From the NCBI GenBank assembly GCA_003567075.1, contig PXAU01000105.1:1-6939 (forward strand): a stretch of DNA of 6,939 bases, given 5' to 3'. Source of the DNA: Trueperaceae bacterium. GTDB lineage: Bacteria; Deinococcota; Deinococci; Deinococcales; Trueperaceae. The notes beneath the pieces were generated by a model. That model saw only the letters and a program-made list of their open reading frames with translations, ran no database searches and had not been told where the DNA came from. This document shows positions 4,624 to 6,939 of this stretch, one piece after another; position 1 is the first letter of the stretch, and each line of letters opens with the position of its first letter. A program made the translations under genes and the position numbers.

Positions 4624-4641
4624 GCGGGCCTCGATGCCCGC
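4624..4641 (+). other. Hairpin enclosing the first mfd start codon
   Basis: GCGGGC (4624-4629) pairs with GCCCGC (4636-4641). The 6-nt loop CTCGAT holds the first two bases of the ATG at 4634. CTTT follows, so it also resembles a weak attenuator or terminator between rsmI and mfd. If it forms, it would hide the start at 4634 and favour ATG 4652 or control initiation. Confidence 0.45.
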
Positions 4642-6939
4642 CTTTCGATCCATGGCCGAGCCATCCAGCCCTCCCACCATCACGCCCCAGAGCGCGCCGA
4701 CCGCGCAGGTGCAGGGCGTGCGTCTCATGGCGTTGCCGCCCGCGGCCCGGGTGGCGCGCTTCGCGCGTCATGCCGGCCCGGCGGTGCTGGTGAGCACGCG
4801 CGAGCGCGCCGAGCGCCTGCGGCACACCGGCGTCTTCGGCGTGCGGCACAGTTTCGAGCCCGGGCTCGGCGACTGGCACGAGCGCGCCGAGAAGGTGATC
4901 CTGAGCGCCGGGCAGGCGCTTGCTGCCTTCCCCGAACGGCCCGAGCGCTACGCCCTGGTGCTGCGCGTAGGCACGCGTCTCGGGCGTGAGGCGCTGCTCG
5001 AGCGGCTGCTGGCGTACGGCTTCCCGCGCGACGAGGTCCCGGGCTGCACGGTCCGCGGCGACACCGTCGAGGTGCACCTCGCAGACGACGACGCGATCCG
5101 CATCGAGTGCTTCGGCGACGAGATCGACACGCTCAAGCGTCGCGGCCAGGACGTGCCTGAGGTGATCCTGGCTCCGCGCGACCTGGACACGCTGCTCGAA
5201 GCCGAAGGCGGCGACGCCGCCGACGTCTGGACGTCGAGCGTGTTGGCGCGCTGCCCCGGCACCGTCTACCTCGACGCACCCGAGCTGATGGAGGCCGAAC
5301 TCGGCGACGCGGCGCCGCTGTGGCAGGCGCTGGAGGGCCGCGAGGTGGTGTCGTTCGGCCGCGACCGCCTGCCGCTGCGGGTCGAGGTCGCCGACGAGCA
5401 GCCGCTGCCGTACTACCGCGCCAAGCTGCGCGAGATGGCCGCCGACGTCGAGACCTGGCTGCGCGACGGTTACAGCGTGCAGCTGCTGCTCGGCTTCGAG
5501 CGCAGCGGACGCTACCTGCGCGAGCGGGTGATCGACCACCTGCCAAGCACCTGGCGCAATCGCGTGGAGTCGCACCCGGGCGAGATCTCGCTGGTGCTGG
5601 CGCCGGGGCTCGAGGGCGGCTACCGCGACCCGGTGCGGCGCGAGGTGGTGCTCACCGAGGACCTGCTCTACGGCTACCAGGGCGACCGCGCGCGCGCGAC
5701 GCTGCGAGGCAAGCGCGTGCACGACGCCAGCGCGCTGCAGGCCGGCGACTTCCTGATCCATCCCGACCACGGCGTGGGACGCTTCCTGGGTCTCGAGGCA
5801 CGGCAGGTGGTCGGCGTCACCCGCGACTACCTGCGCCTGGCCTACGCCGGCGAGGGCAAGCTGTACTTGCCGATGGAGCAGCTGCCGCTCCTGCGGCGCC
5901 ACCCCGGCACGAGCGACGACCCGCCCCGGCTCTCGACGCTGGGGACCAACGAGTGGGCGCGGGCCCGCGAGCGAGCCCGCGCCGGCGCCGAGCGCTTGGC
6001 GGCGGAACTCATCAAGACCTACGCCGCCCGGCAGGTCGCGCAAGGCCGCGCCTACCCAGCCCTGCCCGAGTGGGACCCCTTGATCGCCGAGAGCGCCGGC
6101 TTCGAGCTCACCCGCGACCAGCGCCGCGCCCTGGAGGACACCTTCGGCGACCTGGAGCGGCCGGTACCGATGGACCGGCTCGTCTCCGGCGACGTCGGCT
6201 TCGGCAAGACCGAGATCGCCCTGCGCGCGGCCCACCGCGTCGTCGGCCACGGGCGTCAGGTGGCGCTTCTGGTGCCCACGACGGTGCTGGCGAGCCAGCA
6301 CTACGCCACCTTCAGCGAGCGCTTCGAGAGGCTGCCGGTGAACGTCGCGATGCTCTCGCGCTTCGCCAGCGATGCCGAGGCGCGAAAGGTGGTGGCGGGC
6401 CTGGCGGACGGAAGCATCGACGTGGTCATCGGTACGCACCGGTTGCTGTCCGAGGGGCTGGCCTTCAAGCGGCTGGGGCTCGTGGTGGTCGACGAGGAGC
6501 ATCGTTTCGGGGTGGGGCAGAAGGAGCGCCTCAAGGCGCTCAAGGCCGACGTCGACGTGCTCTCGCTCTCGGCGACCCCGATCCCGCGCACGCTCTACAT
6601 GAGCCTCGTGGGTCTGCGCGACGTCTCCCAGATCATGACGCCACCGGTGGGGCGCAAGCCGATCCAGACGGTGCTGCAGCCCTACGACCCACGCACCGTG
6701 CGCGAGGCCATCCTGTTCGAAATCGAGCGAGGCGGCACGGTGTACTACATCCACGATCGCATCGGCTCGATGAGCCTGCGTGGCCGCACCCTGGCGCAGC
6801 TGGTGCCCGAGGCGCGCATCGGGGTGGCCCATGGGCAGATGGGCAGCGATGCGCTCGAGGAGGTGATGCTGGGCTTCCAGGACGGCGCCTTCGACGTGCT
6901 GCTGGCGACCACCATCGTCGAGTCGGGTCTGGACGTGGC
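4634..6939 (+). CDS. mfd: Transcription-repair coupling factor Mfd (3' end beyond the window)
   Basis: Mfd pushes stalled RNA polymerase off DNA lesions with a dsDNA translocase and recruits UvrA for nucleotide excision repair. 768 codons are visible and no stop is reached. In order: a short D1a (about 1-110); a UvrA-binding D2 from RVGTRLGREALL (111-) through VRGD (Arg141) to RIECFGDEID (156-165), keeping Arg141, Arg156 and Phe160 at the positions of E. coli Arg165, Arg181 and Phe185; a shortened D1b/D3; the RNA polymerase-interaction domain with HPDHGVGRF (376-384) and KLYLP (409-413); then helicase motifs GDVGFGKTE (Walker A, Lys525), VPTT (547-550), GTH (600-602), DEEHRFG (620-626), SATPIPRT (646-653), and TTIVESGLDV (759-768) at the edge. 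Walker A lies about 110 residues nearer the N terminus than in E. coli, so the front half is compact. The remaining motif VI and D7 (about 330 residues in E. coli) are outside. The start is ATG 4634, or 4652 (MAEPSS); neither has a well-spaced SD. Confidence 0.97.
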   Translation, partial: MPAFRSMAEPSSPPTITPQSAPTAQVQGVRLMALPPAARVARFARHAGPAVLVSTRERAERLRHTGVFGVRHSFEPGLGDWHERAEKVILSAGQALAAFPERPERYALVLRVGTRLGREALLERLLAYGFPRDEVPGCTVRGDTVEVHLADDDAIRIECFGDEIDTLKRRGQDVPEVILAPRDLDTLLEAEGGDAADVWTSSVLARCPGTVYLDAPELMEAELGDAAPLWQALEGREVVSFGRDRLPLRVEVADEQPLPYYRAKLREMAADVETWLRDGYSVQLLLGFERSGRYLRERVIDHLPSTWRNRVESHPGEISLVLAPGLEGGYRDPVRREVVLTEDLLYGYQGDRARATLRGKRVHDASALQAGDFLIHPDHGVGRFLGLEARQVVGVTRDYLRLAYAGEGKLYLPMEQLPLLRRHPGTSDDPPRLSTLGTNEWARARERARAGAERLAAELIKTYAARQVAQGRAYPALPEWDPLIAESAGFELTRDQRRALEDTFGDLERPVPMDRLVSGDVGFGKTEIALRAAHRVVGHGRQVALLVPTTVLASQHYATFSERFERLPVNVAMLSRFASDAEARKVVAGLADGSIDVVIGTHRLLSEGLAFKRLGLVVVDEEHRFGVGQKERLKALKADVDVLSLSATPIPRTLYMSLVGLRDVSQIMTPPVGRKPIQTVLQPYDPRTVREAILFEIERGGTVYYIHDRIGSMSLRGRTLAQLVPEARIGVAHGQMGSDALEEVMLGFQDGAFDVLLATTIVESGLDV

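Noticed and set aside
5957..5982. 8-bp inverted repeat (GCGCGGGC and GCCCGCGC, 10-nt loop) inside mfd
   Set aside because: It falls in an Ala/Arg-rich coding stretch (ARARERARAGA) where G+C-rich codons produce such pairing by chance; no functional position.
3749..6832. Uninterrupted minus-strand reading frame of 1027 codons antisense to rsmI and mfd
   Set aside because: Its composition (His, Arg, Gln, Ala, Gly, Val-rich, no domain) is what results from reading G/C-ending codons on the opposite strand. The plus strand encodes two well-conserved proteins throughout.

Overview
The window is strongly G+C-rich, with third codon positions overwhelmingly G or C, and reads as chromosomal housekeeping sequence of a free-living bacterium. 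Three observations point weakly toward the Deinococcota (a Truepera-like relative would fit): a compact Mfd with a shortened N-terminal half, a -10 box placed directly before a start codon with no Shine-Dalgarno (leaderless style), and a SpoIID-family enzyme outside any sporulation context. This placement is inference; another high-GC lineage cannot be excluded from one window.

Layout. (1) 1-1202, + strand: the 3' part of an AcnA-type aconitase, cut by the left edge, followed by a strong hairpin and an 11-bp tandem array. (2) 1397-2933, + strand: a two-gene unit with a probable leaderless promoter. It encodes a small membrane-anchored protein of unknown function and a secreted SpoIID/LytB-domain protein, and the SpoIID-family SD overlaps the stop codon of the first gene. 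The end of the second gene is triplicated as a 24-bp tandem repeat, and a hairpin follows. (3) 3030-3335, - strand: a CsoR/RcnR/FrmR/CstR-family repressor, convergent with the SpoIID-family gene. It has a clear promoter (GTGACA, 18 bp, TATGAT) overlapped by a 15-bp palindrome of CsoR-operator type. Its sensing positions are Cys-Tyr-Cys, closer to the thiol/persulfide sensor CstR than to copper-binding CsoR. (4) 3480-6939, + strand: a run of three genes. The first encodes a 69-residue antitoxin-like (AF2212/DUF104-type) protein and overlaps rsmI by four bases. rsmI (16S rRNA C1402 2'-O-methyltransferase) is followed after 18 nt by mfd (transcription-repair coupling factor), which runs off the right edge.

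How the parts fit. The third block pairs ribosome modification with rescue of stalled RNA polymerase and recruitment of nucleotide excision repair. It is transcribed divergently from the csoR-family gene, so the shared 144-bp intergenic region is the natural control point. The second block is probably envelope-related (peptidoglycan glycan-strand processing). The aconitase gene belongs to the TCA cycle and appears to be a separate unit.

No gene-free stretch exceeds 300 bases; the longest (1203-1396) holds the hairpin, the 11-bp repeats and the leaderless promoter. I saw no tRNA, rRNA, insertion sequence, CRISPR array or phage feature. No complete new multi-gene system is evident; the most notable items are the atypical CsoR-family sensor with its operator, the orphan antitoxin-like gene fused translationally to rsmI, and the tandem repeats at gene ends.
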